From Sphingopyxis terrae subsp. terrae NBRC 15098 (GTDB lineage Bacteria; Pseudomonadota; Alphaproteobacteria; Sphingomonadales; Sphingomonadaceae): 64,000 nucleotides of DNA. Shown here one piece after another: positions 27,448 to 37,356 of the stretch (position 1 is the first letter of the stretch; every line of letters begins with the position of its first letter). The notes beneath the pieces are model-generated. The model did not search any database. It was not told the DNA's origin and saw only the letters and a program-made list of their open reading frames with translations. The DNA is taken from NCBI RefSeq assembly GCF_001610975.1, contig NZ_CP013342.1, forward strand, positions 124,001 to 188,000, read 5' to 3'. Both the position numbers and the translations under genes were made by a program.

Positions 27448-29685
27448 CTAGAAAGAAATGCGTCCTTCGACGCCGACGACGCGAGGCTGGCTGTACCGGT
27501 TGATCGTCGGCGCCTGCGCGACGAAATAAACCTTGTCGAAGACGTTGTTCGCGAACGCGCTGACGCTGATCTTGCCGAAGTCGACGCCGACCCGAAGATT
27601 GACGAGGACATAATCATCGAGGTCGACCGAGGTCGCTGTCAGCTCCTGTTTGCCGCCCCATTGACCACTGATCAGGACATTGCTGGTCAGCGCGACATCC
27701 TTGGTGACCGGGTAGCGCAGATTGAGGTTGGCCGAGGCGAGCCAGTCGGGAACCTGCGCAAGGTCCAGCCCGTCATAGCGGCCGCTCTTGACCTTGCCCT
27801 CTTGCCGCGAGCCACTCAAGGCGAGGCGGCCATTGCCTTCGCCGAGATCGAAGCCCTGGCTATATTCGGCCTCGATACCCCAGCTTTTCGCATCGCCTGC
27901 GTTGGTTAGATAGGCGACCGCGGCGATCGGGCACGCCGGATTGGTGAGCGCGCAGCCATCGTCGACCTGCGCGATCAGGTCTTCAAGCTCGGTGTAATAG
28001 CCCGCGATTGCGAAATAGCCGCGGCGGATCGGACTGCCCTTGATGCCGACTTCGTAAGACGTGCTGTTTTCGTTGCCGAACAGCACCTGCACAGGACTCG
28101 GCGCGCGCGGATCGGAGAGGCGCGTGTTGAACCCGCCGGCCCGATAGCTGCTGCCGACCTTGCCATAGGCGAGGATGTTCGACGTGAGCTTGTACGAGAG
28201 GGTCGCATTGTAGGAGAGATTGTCGGCGTTGATGCTGTCGTCGATGATCCGCGATGGCCCGCCGGTGGGCAGGCCAGTCCCCAAATCGTAAAGCCGCGCC
28301 GAGATGCTCCGGCTGTCGCGGGTATAGCGCAGTTCGCCGGTCAGGTTGAGGCTGTCGGTGATGTCGAAACCGAGCGAGCCATAGGCCGCATAGCTTTCGA
28401 AATGCAGCCGCGCGGGCGCGATATTGCCCGGCGACGGATTGGCGAGCGTCGGCGTGCGCGTCGTCGCCACCGAGAAATCGCTGTCGAGCAACAGCATTTC
28501 GGCGCCGACCAGCCATGTGAAGCGATCGCTCGCCCCGCTGACATGAATATCCTGCGAAAAATTGTCGGTCGTGTCGACGACGTAGGACGCGGTGCTGGCA
28601 TCGAGCGGCGTGAGAGCGCCGATCTGCCCCGCGGCGCGCGCACGCGCCAGCTCGGCGGGGCTGATCGCGTCATTGTCGAGATCATATTCGGACGTGCGCT
28701 TGCGAAAGGAGGTTGTCGACGTCAGGTCGGCACCGCCCAGATCCACGCGGACGAGCGCCTGAAGGCCGTCCACGTCCTGGCTGGCGCGCGGCGCGGTGTT
28801 CCAGGGGTAGCGAAAGCGATCCTGCGTATAACCGCCGGGAAAGCCTGGCGTGCCCGCGGGAATGGATATCTGGTAATGGATCGTCGGCGTGGTCAGCCGC
28901 TGGGTCTCGGCCGTGATGATCGCGTCGACCGGCCCGCGCTTCAGCCGGATCTGGCCGCGCAGTCCGTGGCCCTTCTGCTGGTCGAAATAGACGTCGTTGT
29001 CGGGATTGTAGAAGAAGCCCTTGTCCTGCTCGACGAGATCGCCGCTGATGCGGATCGCCAGGCCATCGGCGAGCGGGACATTGATCGCGCCCTGCGTCTG
29101 GAAGCTGTTGTTCTCGAAGCCATAGCGCGCGCTCGCCCAGCCCGAGAGATCGAATTCGGGCTCGGCCGAGATGATATTGATCGCGCCGCCGACCGCGTTG
29201 CGGCCGTACAGCGCGCCCTGCGTCCCGCGCAGAACCTCGACGCGGCCGATGTCGAGCAGGTCGAGCCGCGTGAAGTTGCGACCGCCCACCGGACCGCCGG
29301 CGATATAGGCACCGTTGCGATAGAGCCCGACGCTCGGGTCGCCATTGGTGGCACGCGCGGTCGACGAAGCGCGGATCGAGATCTCCGACGTGACGGACGA
29401 GTTCAGATTGTTGAAGCGAACGCTTGGCTGATCGGCGAGGAGTTCGCCGCTGCCCGTGGCGCCGCCGCGATCGGTGAGCGACGTGATATCGATGACCGAC
29501 GCCGCGGTCGGCACATCGGCCAGCCGCTCTTCGCGGCGGCGCGCCGTTACGACTATGGCGCCGTCATCATCCGCTTCAGCCGCGTCCGGAAGAGCTTCGG
29601 ACGGTGCGTCTTGAGCGAAAGCAGGCGGAGCGACGGCTACCCAAATCGCGGCCGTGCAGAAAAGAAGGTTCGCTCTGCGTCCCAT
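27448..29685 (-). CDS. TonB-dependent outer-membrane receptor (first)
   Basis: 745-aa receptor that imports large or scarce molecules across the outer membrane using TonB energy. Signal peptide ending PPAFA, an IVVTARRREE TonB-box-like segment, plug motif RVEVLRGTQGALYGRNAVGGAIN, and a C-terminal strand ending in Phe (GVEGRISF). I choose the ATG at 29685, preceded by GGGGAGAG, over earlier in-frame starts. An ATTATCGATAAT palindrome lies 31 bp before the start. It heads an operon with the carboxylesterase and the serine hydrolase. Confidence 0.92.
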   Translation of the reverse strand: MGRRANLLFCTAAIWVAVAPPAFAQDAPSEALPDAAEADDDGAIVVTARRREERLADVPTAASVIDITSLTDRGGATGSGELLADQPSVRFNNLNSSVTSEISIRASSTARATNGDPSVGLYRNGAYIAGGPVGGRNFTRLDLLDIGRVEVLRGTQGALYGRNAVGGAINIISAEPEFDLSGWASARYGFENNSFQTQGAINVPLADGLAIRISGDLVEQDKGFFYNPDNDVYFDQQKGHGLRGQIRLKRGPVDAIITAETQRLTTPTIHYQISIPAGTPGFPGGYTQDRFRYPWNTAPRASQDVDGLQALVRVDLGGADLTSTTSFRKRTSEYDLDNDAISPAELARARAAGQIGALTPLDASTASYVVDTTDNFSQDIHVSGASDRFTWLVGAEMLLLDSDFSVATTRTPTLANPSPGNIAPARLHFESYAAYGSLGFDITDSLNLTGELRYTRDSRSISARLYDLGTGLPTGGPSRIIDDSINADNLSYNATLSYKLTSNILAYGKVGSSYRAGGFNTRLSDPRAPSPVQVLFGNENSTSYEVGIKGSPIRRGYFAIAGYYTELEDLIAQVDDGCALTNPACPIAAVAYLTNAGDAKSWGIEAEYSQGFDLGEGNGRLALSGSRQEGKVKSGRYDGLDLAQVPDWLASANLNLRYPVTKDVALTSNVLISGQWGGKQELTATSVDLDDYVLVNLRVGVDFGKISVSAFANNVFDKVYFVAQAPTINRYSQPRVVGVEGRISF

Positions 29686-29715
29686 GGTCACTCTCCCCAT
29701 CTTGTTATCGCAATT

Positions 29716-29727
29716 ATTATCGATAAT
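29716..29727. promoter_or_regulatory. Operator-like palindrome ATTATCGATAAT, copy 1
   Basis: Perfect 12-bp palindrome 31 bp upstream of the TonB receptor start, in an AT-rich pocket. The same 12-mer occurs once more, next to the gntR gene at 31917-31928, which makes it a strong candidate for that regulator's binding site. Confidence 0.65.
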
Positions 29728-29791
29728 TTTGTGCAAAACCGTCGGCAAGTCAAGCCGGAAAGCGCAATGTCTTTGCAGGTGGTTCGCTGGT

Positions 29792-31096
29792 CTAAGAGAC
29801 GACGGCGCTCAGCAGGTCGCGGACGCCCCGCGCCGTAGCGGCAAGGGGGTCAGGTGTGACCGTCGATAAATCGTCGGTCACAGCGTGGTGATGACGGTGT
29901 GCGCCAAAGATGCCGGCATGACGCACGTAGCCGGCCTTTATCACTTCCGAGAGTTCGCCCGCTGTGCCTTCCGCCGAAGGATAGGCCATTTCCAACCCCG
30001 GCTGGCCTTTGAATATCTCGCGCGCACACGTCACGAATTCGGGCGATGTCATGAGAAAACGATAGGGATCGGCGCTTGGCAGCGGCAGCAAGCGCCCCGG
30101 CATTTCCTGATAGTCACGTGCTGCCGCATTGGCGCCGAGATGAAACCAGAAAGCGGTCTCGCCGGGGGCTGGACCCACCTTGTCGGCGATATGGCTCGCA
30201 CCGAGATTCTCATATTCATGCCCGCTGTTGCACAGGAAGAGCAGGCTGTGTTGCGGAAACGCTCGGGGCATCCAGTCGGCAAGCGCGAGCCACATCGCGA
30301 TACCCGGCCCCCGCTCGCCGGCGCAATCGGTCCAGCCTGAACGCGGCGTAGAGACGACGAGCCAAGGGCGACCGGAGCGAACGCGTCGCCCGATTATATT
30401 CTGCGCTGCCCGAATCCCACCGCGCCCGCGAAGCGCTAATTTCGCCGCGGCACCGTGGCGCGCGGCTTCAATCACCGGGGCGGCGAGTCGCGGCGCGAGC
30501 AAGGCAAGTGGCTTGTCCGATACAGGATGACCGGCCGGGACATTGAGGAGCAAGGCCTCGCCCGTCGGCCCAGTCGTAATGAGAATGACCCCGTTCGCAC
30601 CGCGCGCAAGCGCATCGGCGAGCGGCTCGCGCACTGCACGATCTACGAGGCTCGACCAGCGGCGGAAAGGCAGGCGCACGACGGCGATCGCGCCGTCGAG
30701 GCGTTCAGGGATTTCTGCGAGGCGCAGCGGCGCAGCGAGACCGGCCTCGCCGGTTTCGACGGCGAGCGGCTGTGCGACGAGCGGTATCGTGTGGTCGCCG
30801 AGCGTAAGTTCGCAATGCGACGCCTCGAACCAAGGCACGTCAAACGTCTGGCGATCCACTTCGAATCCGGCACTGAACAGCCGCTTCGCTGTCCAGTCGG
30901 CGGTCCAGCGATCGCCCGCGCCGCCCGACTGCTTGTTGCCGGCCTCGGCATAGCTTTGGACGTCGGCGAAGAGGCGTCCGGGGCCGAACATGGTCAAATC
31001 CAGGGATACAGCGGCAGCGGAGTCAACCTGCAATGCGATCGGCGCCGCGAGGCCCGCCTTAAGCAAGGTGCGGCGGTCGGTCGGGAGACGGCTCAT
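29792..31096 (-). CDS. M28-like exported protein with altered metal site
   Basis: 434-aa protein with a twin-arginine-type leader (DRRTLLKAGLAAP), a PA-like insert and an M28 aminopeptidase-like fold. Where M28 enzymes have the first zinc ligands (HxD), this protein reads STPRSGWTDCAGERG, so the His is missing. HEYENLGA replaces the usual EE motif, while the late His region (HRHHHAVTDDLS) is kept. It may be a changed hydrolase or a binding protein. Its start overlaps the gntR stop (ATGA). Confidence 0.7.
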   Translation of the reverse strand: MSRLPTDRRTLLKAGLAAPIALQVDSAAAVSLDLTMFGPGRLFADVQSYAEAGNKQSGGAGDRWTADWTAKRLFSAGFEVDRQTFDVPWFEASHCELTLGDHTIPLVAQPLAVETGEAGLAAPLRLAEIPERLDGAIAVVRLPFRRWSSLVDRAVREPLADALARGANGVILITTGPTGEALLLNVPAGHPVSDKPLALLAPRLAAPVIEAARHGAAAKLALRGRGGIRAAQNIIGRRVRSGRPWLVVSTPRSGWTDCAGERGPGIAMWLALADWMPRAFPQHSLLFLCNSGHEYENLGASHIADKVGPAPGETAFWFHLGANAAARDYQEMPGRLLPLPSADPYRFLMTSPEFVTCAREIFKGQPGLEMAYPSAEGTAGELSEVIKAGYVRHAGIFGAHRHHHAVTDDLSTVTPDPLAATARGVRDLLSAVVS

Positions 31097-31833
31097 GTCA
31101 CTTTTGCGCGGCGGCGGCTGGGCTTAGGCTTTGCGTGGCGGGCCTTATATTCCTCGAGTGCGCGCCCAAAACTATTCTGAGTAACCCCGATCAGATCGCG
31201 CGCCACCGCATCGGCGGCATCGCCATCGCGCGCGACGATATGGCGGCAAAGCGCGTCGTAGAGGATGGCCGATCGCTTCGCCGCCTCGTTGCCATGCGTC
31301 TCGATATAGCTGTCAGTATAGACATTGTGCTGCCAGCGCGCGAGCAGCGCGACCCGATCGAGGAGCTCGAGCGCGAGCGGCGCATTGCTGCGTTTGGCGA
31401 TAAAGCGACCGATGCGGTTCGAGACCTTGATATGCTCGAACGTATTGTCGGTGCGCTGGGTGACATCCTTATATTCGACAAGCCGGTGCATCAGTTCGCG
31501 CCCGTCGCGGTCGGTCATTTCGGCGGCCGCAAGGCGACAAACGACGCCGAACAGCGATTTCCACAGTTCATAGACCTCGTTCGCAGCATGCTCGTCGATA
31601 TCGATCACATAGGTGCCGCGCCACGGCACGACCTTGACAAGCCCGATCCGCGCGAGATGCCGGAACGCCTCGCGCACCGGCGCATGGCTCACTCCGAAGC
31701 GCGCGGCGATTTCGCGCTCGCGCAGCCACGATCCGGGCGGAATCCGCCATTCGACGATGTCGTCGGTCAAAAGGCGCGCGATCACGCGGTCCTGCGTCGG
31801 CGCGCTGTCGTCGTCGGTCTTCGTCGCGGCCAT
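31093..31833 (-). CDS. GntR-family transcriptional regulator
   Basis: 246-aa regulator with the winged-helix motif EIAARFGVSHAPVREAFRHLARIGLV and an FCD-type helical ligand domain. The ATG at 31833 follows GGAGAG. It is co-transcribed with the M28-like gene and divergent from a serine hydrolase gene; the ATTATCGATAAT site in the shared promoter recurs before the TonB receptor. I infer that it controls all three transcripts. Confidence 0.88.
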   Translation of the reverse strand: MAATKTDDDSAPTQDRVIARLLTDDIVEWRIPPGSWLREREIAARFGVSHAPVREAFRHLARIGLVKVVPWRGTYVIDIDEHAANEVYELWKSLFGVVCRLAAAEMTDRDGRELMHRLVEYKDVTQRTDNTFEHIKVSNRIGRFIAKRSNAPLALELLDRVALLARWQHNVYTDSYIETHGNEAAKRSAILYDALCRHIVARDGDAADAVARDLIGVTQNSFGRALEEYKARHAKPKPSRRRAKVT

Positions 31834-31916
31834 GTCTCTCCGTTCGGCTTTCCCTGCTCGCGGCGCCATCCTAATCGGGCAGCGCACACGAGCAATCGAT
31901 GATTGCGAATGAATTT

Positions 31917-31928
31917 ATTATCGATAAT
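31917..31928. promoter_or_regulatory. Operator-like palindrome ATTATCGATAAT, copy 2
   Basis: Identical to the site before the TonB receptor. It lies 84 bp before the gntR start and 38 bp before the divergent serine hydrolase start, where a repressor could act in both directions. Confidence 0.65.
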
Positions 31929-31966
31929 ATGGAGAATGACAAGCATCGGAAAATCGGAGTCGGATC

Positions 31967-32980
31967 TTGAAGCGCACCATCCTCTTTTTCGCAGCCGCGG
32001 TTGCGGCACAGCCAGCCGCGGCAGGCGAACCCGCCCCTCTTCCCGGCTGTGCCGAAGCGATCGCCTATTCTGAGGCTAATTCCGGCGTTGCGCTGCTGAT
32101 ACTTGAAGATGGCAAAGTGCGCTGCCGATCGGCAGACATCGCGACGCCGCAGGAACTCTGGTCGGGCACCAAGAGCCTTGTCGGGCTGATGGCGGCGGCG
32201 GGCGCACAGGATGGACTTCTAACCCTCGACGAGCGGGCATCGGAGACACTCGCTGAATGGAGGGGCGACCCCAAAAAGGAACAGATCACGCTTCGGCAAT
32301 TGCTGTCGATGACGGGCGGCCAGGCATCGACCGTCGGCAGGGCCCAAGGGTATCTGGACTCGGTGAAGGCACCGCTCACGGCGGCGCCGGGCAGCAAATT
32401 CCAATATGGTCCCGCCCCGATGCAAATCTTTGGAGAGATCATGCGGCGCAAGCTCGTTGCCAAGGGCCAAGACGGCAACGCTCGCCATTATGTGGAGCGG
32501 CGCATTCTCACTCCGCTTGGGGTTACCATAGGCAGTTGGCGCAGCGGCCCCGATGGCGCACCGCTCATGCCGCAGGGCCTCGTGCTGGCAGCGTCCGAGT
32601 GGGCGAAGATCGGCGAGTTCGTCCGCGGCGGTGGGAAGCTCGACGGCAAGCCGCTTGTCGATGAACTGGCGTTCGCCGAGCTGTTCAAGGGTAGCCAGGC
32701 CAATCCGGCCTACGGTCTCACCTGGTGGTTGCCCCGTAGCACGCCGGCTGTCGATATTGTTACCCGGTCCACCGATATCACCAGTCATGCCAACGAACTC
32801 CCGGCGGATATGGTCGTCGCCGCCGGCGCGGGCGATCAACGCCTCTATATCATTCCGTCGCTTCGGCTTACAATCGTTAGGCAGGCGAAACTCGATCTGG
32901 CGGCTTTGGCGGCGGGGGAAAAAGGCGATTGGTCCGATTGGCGGTTCCTGTCACTGTTGCTGAAAGCGGCGAGTGACTAA
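31967..32980 (+). CDS. Exported beta-lactamase-fold serine hydrolase (second)
   Basis: 337-aa protein with signal peptide (MKRTILFFAAAVAAQPAAA) and the SxxK motif in WSGTKSLVGL (Ser at about 67), then QYGPAPMQI as the probable Tyr motif. It belongs to the same broad superfamily as the 410-aa hydrolase but is shorter and clearly different in sequence. It is divergent from gntR and 215 bp upstream of an acyl-CoA ligase on the same strand. Likely an envelope esterase or amidase. Confidence 0.85.
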   Translation: MKRTILFFAAAVAAQPAAAGEPAPLPGCAEAIAYSEANSGVALLILEDGKVRCRSADIATPQELWSGTKSLVGLMAAAGAQDGLLTLDERASETLAEWRGDPKKEQITLRQLLSMTGGQASTVGRAQGYLDSVKAPLTAAPGSKFQYGPAPMQIFGEIMRRKLVAKGQDGNARHYVERRILTPLGVTIGSWRSGPDGAPLMPQGLVLAASEWAKIGEFVRGGGKLDGKPLVDELAFAELFKGSQANPAYGLTWWLPRSTPAVDIVTRSTDITSHANELPADMVVAAGAGDQRLYIIPSLRLTIVRQAKLDLAALAAGEKGDWSDWRFLSLLLKAASD

Positions 32981-33194
32981 TTTGAAACGCGGCCGAAAAC
33001 ATGTCGGGGCCGATCGAACCTAGGCCGTGCCGCTGCAATATGATCATTGAGAATTGCTGGCCGAATGGAAACGCGGCACGTGGAGTTTGCCGCTGGACCA
33101 AAATGATGACGGTTATTGACAGCCCGCGCGGCAATCATACCCGAGGGGCGGAACCTTGCACGCGACGCCGCAGTGGGGCGAAGAAGGATGCAGC

Positions 33195-34808
33195 ATGTTA
33201 CGGGGATTGATGCAGGACGCGCCGCTGCTGATCAGCGGAATATTGGAATATGCCGCGCGCGCGCACGGCGAGAGGGAGATCGTCTCGAAGGCTGTCGATG
33301 AGCCGGTTTGGCGGTATGACTGGCACCGCTGCGATCAGCGTGCGCGTCAGGCTGCGCAGGCCCTTGGTGTCCTCGGGATTGCAACGGGCGACCGCGTCTC
33401 GTCGCTCGCCTGGAACACGCACCGCCACCTCGAACTCTTCTATGCGGCGCCGGGCATGGGCGCTGTATTGCACACTGCCAACCCGCGTCTCAGCGACGAG
33501 CAAATCGCCTTTACTATCGCTCATGCAGGCAGCCGCATTCTCTTCTTCGAGCCCAATCTAGCCGAGCTCGTCGCACGGCTGCGCCCTCTCCTTCCAGGTA
33601 TCGAGCGTTATGTCCTTCTCGCGGATCGCGGAGCGACCGCGCCAGATGTTGCTGACGCGTTGAACTATGAAGCGTTGCTGGCACGCCAGGACGGGGCCCT
33701 CACCTGGCCGAGCTTCGATGAAAAGGCAGCCGCATTTCTTTGCTACACTTCGGGGACGACGGGCGACCCCAAGGGCGTCCTATACAGCCACCGATCAATC
33801 GTTCTCCACGGGATGGCGGCCGGTCTGAGCAGTGCCTTCGGGTTCAGCGCTTTTGATGTCATCATGCCCTGCTCGTCCATGTATCATGCGACGGCATGGG
33901 GACTTCCGTTCACGGCAGCGATTAACGGCTGCAAGCTAGTGCTTCCTTGCGACAGGATGGACGGTGCCAGTCTCGCCGATCTGATCAACGAAGAGGGCGT
34001 CACCTTTTCGGGCGGTGTGCCCACGATCTGGACCATGTACCTCGCTCATCTCGACACCACGGGGACGGGGGTCGGCAATCTCAAGCGCCTCGTGATTGGC
34101 GGCTCGGCCGTCCCGCGGGCGATGGCCGAGACATTCCGCGCCAAATATGGTGTCACTGTGCTCCAGCTCTGGGGCATGACCGAAACCAATCCTCTCGGCG
34201 TGATTTCGACGCCCTCCCCGCTCCTGATGGCCGAAGGCGAGGATTTCGCGAACGATCTCCTGCTGACGAAGCAGGGTCGCATGCAATTTGGCATCGAACT
34301 GCGCATTATCGACGGCGATGGCACGCCGCTCCCCTGGGACGGTGAGCAGGCGGGTGCGCTCCAGGTCCGCGGACCGTGGGTCGTCGATCGCTATTTCCCC
34401 GATTTTGAGGGCGCCGGGAGCGATGGCTGGTTCGACACCGGGGACATAGGTACGATCGATCGCTTCGGCTTTCTCCGGCTGACCGACCGCGCGAAAGACG
34501 TGATCAAGTCCGGGGGCGAATGGATCAGCTCGATTGATATCGAGAATGCGGCGGTTGGGTACCCCGGCGTCCGGGTCGCCGCGGTCGTTGGCGTATATCA
34601 TCCAAAATGGGAAGAGCGACCCCTTCTCGTGATTGAAACGCATGAAGGTCAAGCCGTCACAGCCGACGCAATTCGCGCGCATCTGGAGACGAAGGTTGTT
34701 CGTTGGTGGCTGCCGGACGACATCCTGTTCGCGACAGTACCGCTCACTGCAACGGGAAAGATCGACAAAAAGGCCTTACGCGAAGCGTATCGTAACCAAC
34801 TCGCCTAG
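33195..34808 (+). CDS. Acyl-CoA synthetase (AMP-forming), medium/long-chain type
   Basis: 537-aa ANL ligase with [17 protein letters not shown], the WGMTETNP motif, FDTGDIG and a C-terminal [15 protein letters not shown] carrying the catalytic Lys. I use the ATG at 33195 after AAGGA; an upstream in-frame ATG is less well placed. It would activate an acid released by the neighbouring hydrolases. The 214 bp before it hold no other gene. Confidence 0.88.
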   Translation: MLRGLMQDAPLLISGILEYAARAHGEREIVSKAVDEPVWRYDWHRCDQRARQAAQALGVLGIATGDRVSSLAWNTHRHLELFYAAPGMGAVLHTANPRLSDEQIAFTIAHAGSRILFFEPNLAELVARLRPLLPGIERYVLLADRGATAPDVADALNYEALLARQDGALTWPSFDEKAAAFLCYTSGTTGDPKGVLYSHRSIVLHGMAAGLSSAFGFSAFDVIMPCSSMYHATAWGLPFTAAINGCKLVLPCDRMDGASLADLINEEGVTFSGGVPTIWTMYLAHLDTTGTGVGNLKRLVIGGSAVPRAMAETFRAKYGVTVLQLWGMTETNPLGVISTPSPLLMAEGEDFANDLLLTKQGRMQFGIELRIIDGDGTPLPWDGEQAGALQVRGPWVVDRYFPDFEGAGSDGWFDTGDIGTIDRFGFLRLTDRAKDVIKSGGEWISSIDIENAAVGYPGVRVAAVVGVYHPKWEERPLLVIETHEGQAVTADAIRAHLETKVVRWWLPDDILFATVPLTATGKIDKKALREAYRNQLA

Positions 34809-34979
34809 ATGAGATCACACTGCGTCCATTCCCTGCGAACGGCAGCGATCCTTTCAGGCAGGCAAAGTTCAGCGGGCCTCGTGGGTCTTGCATAAGCCCG
34901 GGCAATCTCGCGGGGGCGGGCTATACAATGCAAAGCGCTCTACGCTTGCAGCGCGGACAAGGTATGGCCAAGATGAGGC

Positions 34980-35657
34980 ATGACGTCGACCCAAAAAACC
35001 AAAGAACAAGCTTCCGGACGAACAGGGAGGCCTACTCGACAAGCCTCGCAAGCACTTTCGAGGAAAATTCTCCGTGTCGCCCGCGATGTCTTCTTTGCCG
35101 ACGGATTCGGTCGTTCAACGGCGGAACGGATTGCTGCAAAAGCAGGCATCTCCAAGCGCACTTTGTACGCCCGTTACGGGAGCAAAAAGCTGCTTTTCGA
35201 GGCGGTAATACTCAGGGAAATCGAGGATCGGCTCTCCTTCCTCGAACAGCACGTTCCCGAACATGGCGACGTTCGGCCCGAGCTTGAAGAGCTGTCCGAT
35301 GAACTGCTATCCTGGATGCTTACCGACATTCATGTCGCGTTGGAACGCGTTGTAATGGCTGAGGCTGCACGTTTTCCCGCTTTAGCGCGAAACCTTTACG
35401 AATTCGGCGTAGGACGCACGACGAGATTGGTGGCAGAGGTTTTGCGCAAAGCCGAGGAGAGGGGAGAAATCAGGGTGTCAGACGCGAATTTTGCTGCGGA
35501 GCAGTTTATATCCAGCGTCATTTTGTCACCTTTTCGTCGGGCCGCTCTTGGAGTGGGAGTGACCAGTCACAATGAAACCTCTTCAGCCCGAATGAGGCAA
35601 GCTGTGGATCTATTTGTGTACGGCTGCCGCCCCTCCCAGAAGGGGAGCCATCCATAA
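34980..35657 (+). CDS. TetR-family transcriptional regulator
   Basis: 225-aa regulator with an N-terminal HTH (GRSTAERIAAKAGISKRTLYARYGSKKLLF) after a basic leader, and a C-terminal domain of the AcrR/TetR_C type. Same strand as the upstream ligase, 171 bp away. Its target is not evident because an IS481 element occupies the downstream side. Confidence 0.85.
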   Translation: MTSTQKTKEQASGRTGRPTRQASQALSRKILRVARDVFFADGFGRSTAERIAAKAGISKRTLYARYGSKKLLFEAVILREIEDRLSFLEQHVPEHGDVRPELEELSDELLSWMLTDIHVALERVVMAEAARFPALARNLYEFGVGRTTRLVAEVLRKAEERGEIRVSDANFAAEQFISSVILSPFRRAALGVGVTSHNETSSARMRQAVDLFVYGCRPSQKGSHP

Positions 35658-36528
35658 CATTCCCGCTTCATCTCGGGCTGGGCAGTTGTCACGACTAGGT
35701 GTTTAGTCCCAGCATGTGATGGTGTAAGCTTGTCATCGTCACAGCGGGAGGGATTATGGGCCAGCTTCTACACGGCAGCGCCAAGACCACGCACGCCGTT
35801 CGAGCGGAGCTACAGCGATCGCAAGCTCCGGTCGCGCAGCTCGCGAAGCGGTACGGGATCAACGAGAAGACGGTGATCAAGTGGCGCAGCCGGCCGTCGG
35901 TCGAGGACATGCCGGTGGGGCCGAAGGAACGGCGCAGCACCGTGCTGTCGCCGATGGAAGAAGCCGCGATCGTGGCGCTCAGGGTGCAGGCCCGGCTGCC
36001 GCTCGATGACGTCTTCATCGCGTTGAAGGACGTGATCCCGAACCTGACGCGCTCGTCGCTTCACCGCTGCCTGCAGCGGCACGGGATCAGCCGATTGCCG
36101 AAGGCGGATCGCGAGAAGCCGAAGAAGTTCAAGAAGTACGAGATCGGCTATTTCCACATCGATATCGCCGAACTGCGCTACGAAGGCGGCAAAGGATTCC
36201 TCTATGTCGCGGTGGACCGCACCTCGAAGCTGGTGTTCGCCCGCATCTATCGACGGGCGACCAAGCTCGCCGCGGCAGCCTTCCTGCGCGTGCTGATCAA
36301 GACGGTTCCCTACAGGATCCACACCATCCTGACCGACAACGGCGTGCAGTTCGTGCAGCGTGACCAGGGCGGCACACTGGGATGGATCGGCCATATCTTC
36401 GGCCGTGTCTGCGAGCAGAACGGCATCGAGCATCGCCTCACCGTAACCGGTGTTTCCCTGCCACCTTGCGGGAGTGAAGCGTGGCGTCGATTTTCGCTAG
36501 CCCGATCAGGCTGGAGGATGCTGATGCT

Positions 36529-36972
36529 ATGATGATGACATGTGATGATGCTGGCACCAGCGTGGTTCGGCGTTTTGAGGTTTTCACAGGTGCGGGCCAG
36601 CGTCGGGAGTGGTCGCCTGAGGTAAAGGCGTCGATCGTCGCGGAGAGCTATTCGGGTCAGGAGACGGCCTGCGCGGTGGCGCGCCGTCATGGGCTTGCTC
36701 CGTCGCAACTATTCGCTTGGCGCCGGGATCTGCGCAAGAAGCTGGAGGACCAAGGGCTGACGCTTCCAGCGACGCCTGCGTTCGTGCCGGCGGTGATCGA
36801 ACCGCTCCCTTCGGGTGATCCAGCCCCTGTCGCCAGGCGCGGCCGTCGCCGTCGGCGTCCCACAGTCAGTGCTGTCGAGCTGGAGATTGACGGCGTGGCG
36901 GTGAAGATCGGACGCGGGGCCGATGCGGCTGTGATCGCAGCGGTGATTGAAGCACTCAAGGCAACGCGATGA
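36529..36972 (+). CDS. tnpA: IS66 TnpA (IS66 Orf1)
   Basis: About 147-aa helix-turn-helix accessory protein (VKASIVAESYSGQETACAVARRHG) needed for IS66 transposition. I place the start in the ATG cluster at 36529, where homology to other TnpA proteins begins; the frame is open back to 36481. The stop overlaps the tnpB start (ATGA). Confidence 0.82.
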   Translation: MMMTCDDAGTSVVRRFEVFTGAGQRREWSPEVKASIVAESYSGQETACAVARRHGLAPSQLFAWRRDLRKKLEDQGLTLPATPAFVPAVIEPLPSGDPAPVARRGRRRRRPTVSAVELEIDGVAVKIGRGADAAVIAAVIEALKATR

Positions 36973-37325
36973 TCGGACCTGGCGCTGGCGCGCGCGTGAT
37001 GGTGGCGACGCGTCCGGTGGATTTTCGCAAGGGACCTGACGCCCTGGCCGCGCTGGTCGGCGCCGAGTATGGCGGCGACCCATATTCAGGCGTGATCTAC
37101 GTGTTCCGGGCAAAGCGTGCTGACCGGATCAAGCTGGTCTGGTGGGACGGCACTGGCCTGTGCCTGATGGCCAAGAAGCTGGAGTCCGGCGGCTTCCGGT
37201 GGCCGGGCATCCAGGACGGCGTGATGCGTGTGACCTCAGCGCAACTCGGCGCGCTTCTGGAGGGTCTGGATTGGCGCCGGGTGCATGGCGGGCGCCGCCC
37301 GCAGGCCCCGCAGATTGCCTGTTGA
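36969..37325 (+). CDS. tnpB: IS66 TnpB (IS66 Orf2)
   Basis: 118-aa IS66 Orf2-like protein with the family core RPVDFRKGPDALAALV, YVFRAKRADRIKLVWWDGTGLCL and the W-P motif GFRWPG. Coupled to tnpA by a 4-base overlap. Confidence 0.9.
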   Translation: MIGPGAGARVMVATRPVDFRKGPDALAALVGAEYGGDPYSGVIYVFRAKRADRIKLVWWDGTGLCLMAKKLESGGFRWPGIQDGVMRVTSAQLGALLEGLDWRRVHGGRRPQAPQIAC

Positions 37326-37356
37326 CGGGGCGTTCCCAGACTGATTCACTGCTCCC

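Noticed and set aside
33019..33030. CTAGGCCGTG, matching the outer end of the IS5 copies, in the gap before the acyl-CoA ligase
   Set aside because: The match ends after ten bases and lacks the GTTGACAAAAG continuation, so it is more likely chance than an excision footprint.
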